Shown here piece by piece: positions 18,846-20,603 of a stretch of DNA of 20,603 nt (its first letter is position 1; each line of letters opens with the position of its first letter). The notes under the pieces are model-generated. The model made no database searches and was not told where the DNA came from. It saw only the letters and a list, made by a program, of their open reading frames with translations. Source of the stretch: Pelargonium nanum (Eukaryota > Streptophyta > Magnoliopsida > Geraniales > Geraniaceae); NCBI GenBank assembly GCA_036897485.1, contig JAYMTF010001922.1, positions 1 through 20,603 on the forward strand, written 5' to 3'. A program made the translations under genes and the position numbers.

Positions 18846-19160
18846 CACGGATATCTTGTTATTATCTTCAACTTCATTATATGTTAGTTTGTAAGAATAT
18901 GTTTATTATGAATACGTTGATTCTTTTCATATTTTTTTGTTATAAATCGTATTTTAATAGTTATGTTACATATAGTTTGTTCCTACTCCATTGGCTAAAG
19001 TTGCGCGTCTTCAATTGTTGAATTTATTTATTTTTTCAAAATGAGCGATGCATTTTAGCTGACTGATGTCAAATGTTTTTTTAAGAAAACAATGATTAAT
19101 CTTGTTTTTTCATTATAGAATTCAAGATTTTTATCAACTATATGACGCCTAGTAGTTTTT
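18846..19160 (+). repeat. Diverged interspersed repeat, copy B
   Basis: This is the partner of 12,853-13,165 in the same orientation. By eye the shared blocks are about 70% identical with small gaps, and colinear over roughly 300 bases. The two copies bracket the CHIP-PUB9 convergent spacer plus PUB9. Confidence 0.5.
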
Positions 19161-19365
19161 ATGAACATTAGGTATATGTGAATGGGAAAACTACATTAGA
19201 GTATCTCATATGGAGGTCTATTTTTTAATGGAATATCCATGTAGGCATTAATATTATTAAAATTATTATTTCTCTAAATCTTTTTAATAAATTTACCAAT
19301 AAATACCACGGGCGCAAATCCTTAGCTTATCAAATACATGCCAGACTATTAGTAGTTGTTAGAGA

Positions 19366-19611
19366 GAATCAAGAATTAATTATTGTGACACTAATTAGTA
19401 ACTACGGACAAATATAATTTAGATTGATTTAGTAATTTAGTTTTCGAGAATCAAGAATTAATTATTGTGACACTAATTAGTAACTGCGGACAAATATAAT
19501 TTAGATTGATTTAGTAATTTAGTTTTTGAAAATCAAGAATTAATTATTGTGACACTAATTAGTAACTACGGACAACTACAATTTAGGTTCATTTAGTAAT
19601 TTAGTTTTCGA
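19366..19611 (+). repeat. 82-bp tandem repeat, three full copies
   Basis: Units at 19366-19447, 19448-19529 and 19530-19611 each begin around GAATCAAGAATTAATTATTG and end near TAATTTAGTTTTCGA. Copies 1 and 2 differ at about one position; copy 3 has several more changes towards its end. There is no indel, so the period is exactly 82. The unit is AT-rich and has no coding capacity. Confidence 0.9.
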
Positions 19612-20340
19612 ATATGACTTGTACAATATATACCACTACGTCTCTTTCAATAAATAAATTGAATGTTATCAACCACATGTAACATACACGTGATTTTGTT
19701 CATGCCAAGAAAGTTCTAGAAATTAATTAGTTTTTGGTAGATGAATGCTAGTAAAAAAGAAAATGTTTTTATAAAAAAAACCCAAATAATCCAAACATTA
19801 TGTTGGTGACATTTAATCTCTAAAAATAAATTTTCAAGACCACAACAATTAGTCATAAATTCACTTGATACTGATAATAATGATGTATAAAATGTTGTTG
19901 AATATTAATATATAAACTATATAATTAATATATTATTTAATTGTGAGTAGTGATATTATTGTCGGCATCTTTATCAACTTTTGTTATGATTAGAGAAGGT
20001 GACAAATGACCAATATTTCAATTTTCTCCTTAATTAATTATAATATTAATATTACCTTGAAAAAAATAAATTATAATATTAATATTGATATAGCCACCGA
20101 AAAATAATCACATGTTTTTTGTTTGGTGCTGAGTTGGCGCTCGCACGGTACGAGTGAAATGCACAGGAAGATCGCCCAGCAATGAGTTGGTGTGTGTACT
20201 TTATATTCTGAAGGTAGGAGGTGGGACCCACATATATGAAGACCGGGAAATCCATGACCGAACAGCTGGCACATGTCATGACGCGTGGTTTTTTTAATTT
20301 TCAATTTAATTATAATGTTGTGCCGACGTGCGGGGTCCAA
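19612..20340. other. AT-rich gene-free DNA
   Basis: Strongly AT-rich. AATTATAATATTAATATT occurs twice, at 20,036-20,053 and 20,069-20,086. From about 20,090 to 20,340 the sequence is GC-richer with TGACG- and ACGTG-type core motifs (TCATGACGCGTGG near 20,275; CCGACGTGCGG near 20,323), which might be promoter elements of a gene beyond the window. The 89-codon minus frame there has no motif. Confidence 0.4.
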
Positions 20341-20439
20341 TCCTACCTTTATTTATTTGTTAGATTTTGAAATTTTGGTTAAATATTGAATTTGTTTATA
20401 AATATCAATTATGTTATCAATTTTTTTTTTTAAATCATA

Positions 20440-20603
20440 GGGTTTCTGAGCAGGCTCGCACTTTCGCGATAGGCACATTTAAGTCATTTGACTATACCTA
20501 GACTAATCCCCATTCAAGACTTGGTCATAGGGTTAAGGATTTCCCACATCTCCCTCACATGTGTGTTGAGTGGGGATCGAACTCAAGAGCTCTTCCCACT
20601 CAC
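20440..20603 (-). mobile_element. SINE-like or other non-autonomous repeat, partial at edge
   Basis: GGATCGAACTCAAGAGCT at about 20,574-20,591 reads on the minus strand as AGCTCTTGAGTTCGATCC, an intact B-box-like core. It shares the T(C/T)GAAC..AAGA.CT pattern with the three other SINE-like fragments. A T-rich run at 20,419-20,431 would be its A tail on the minus strand. It continues outside the window. Confidence 0.35.

Noticed and set aside
20071-20340. 89-codon minus ORF near the right edge
   Set aside because: It runs through AT-rich repeat sequence and contains no recognisable domain.
1-20603. CRISPR arrays, bacterial operons, viral or toxin genes, rRNA or intact tRNA genes
   Set aside because: None was seen. 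The tRNA-like motifs are isolated B boxes without a cloverleaf, and the tandem repeats have no spacers.

Overview
The window is nuclear DNA from a flowering plant, most likely a eudicot. It has split genes with short exons, GT/AG introns with T-rich AT-biased sequence, long AT-rich gene-free stretches with degraded repeats, and proteins whose closest recognisable relatives are plant families. Species cannot be fixed by eye; a rosid such as a cucurbit would fit but this is only an impression.

Layout. (1) 1-312, minus strand: the N-terminal 104 codons of an AGC-type protein kinase resembling OXI1/AGC2, cut by the window edge. (2) About 380-3,780: gene-free, with one SINE-like fragment and an LTR-like block. 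(3) 3,954-7,258, plus strand: a seven-exon histidine-triad (HIT) gene, HINT3-like, with a 16-codon upstream ORF ending two bases before its ATG and a 17-residue tandem repeat at the C terminus. (4) 8,521-12,258, plus strand: an eight-exon TPR + U-box gene, the plant CHIP co-chaperone ubiquitin ligase, with one 1.8-kb intron carrying a GC-richer block. (5) 12,259-15,700: gene-free spacer with an orphan exon-like ORF, repeat fragments and a G-box inverted repeat. (6) 15,871-17,898, minus strand: a two-exon U-box/armadillo E3 ligase, PUB9-like. (7) 18,100-20,603: gene-free, with a GA/CT tract, a diverged copy of a repeat also found downstream of CHIP, an exact-period 82-bp triple tandem repeat, and SINE-like sequence at the right edge.

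How the genes relate. CHIP and PUB9 are convergent neighbours. From memory the Arabidopsis genes are also adjacent (At3g07370 CHIP, At3g07360 PUB9), so this looks like old microsynteny, here separated by about 3.6 kb of repeat-rich DNA. Both are U-box ubiquitin ligases but use different substrate modules (TPR for Hsp70/Hsp90 clients; armadillo repeats for receptor-kinase-type partners). The kinase and the HIT enzyme have no evident pathway link to them. I found no clearly new biological system; the best leads are the HINT3 C-terminal repeat and uORF, the orphan exon at 13,472-13,680, the paired diverged repeats and the 82-bp array.
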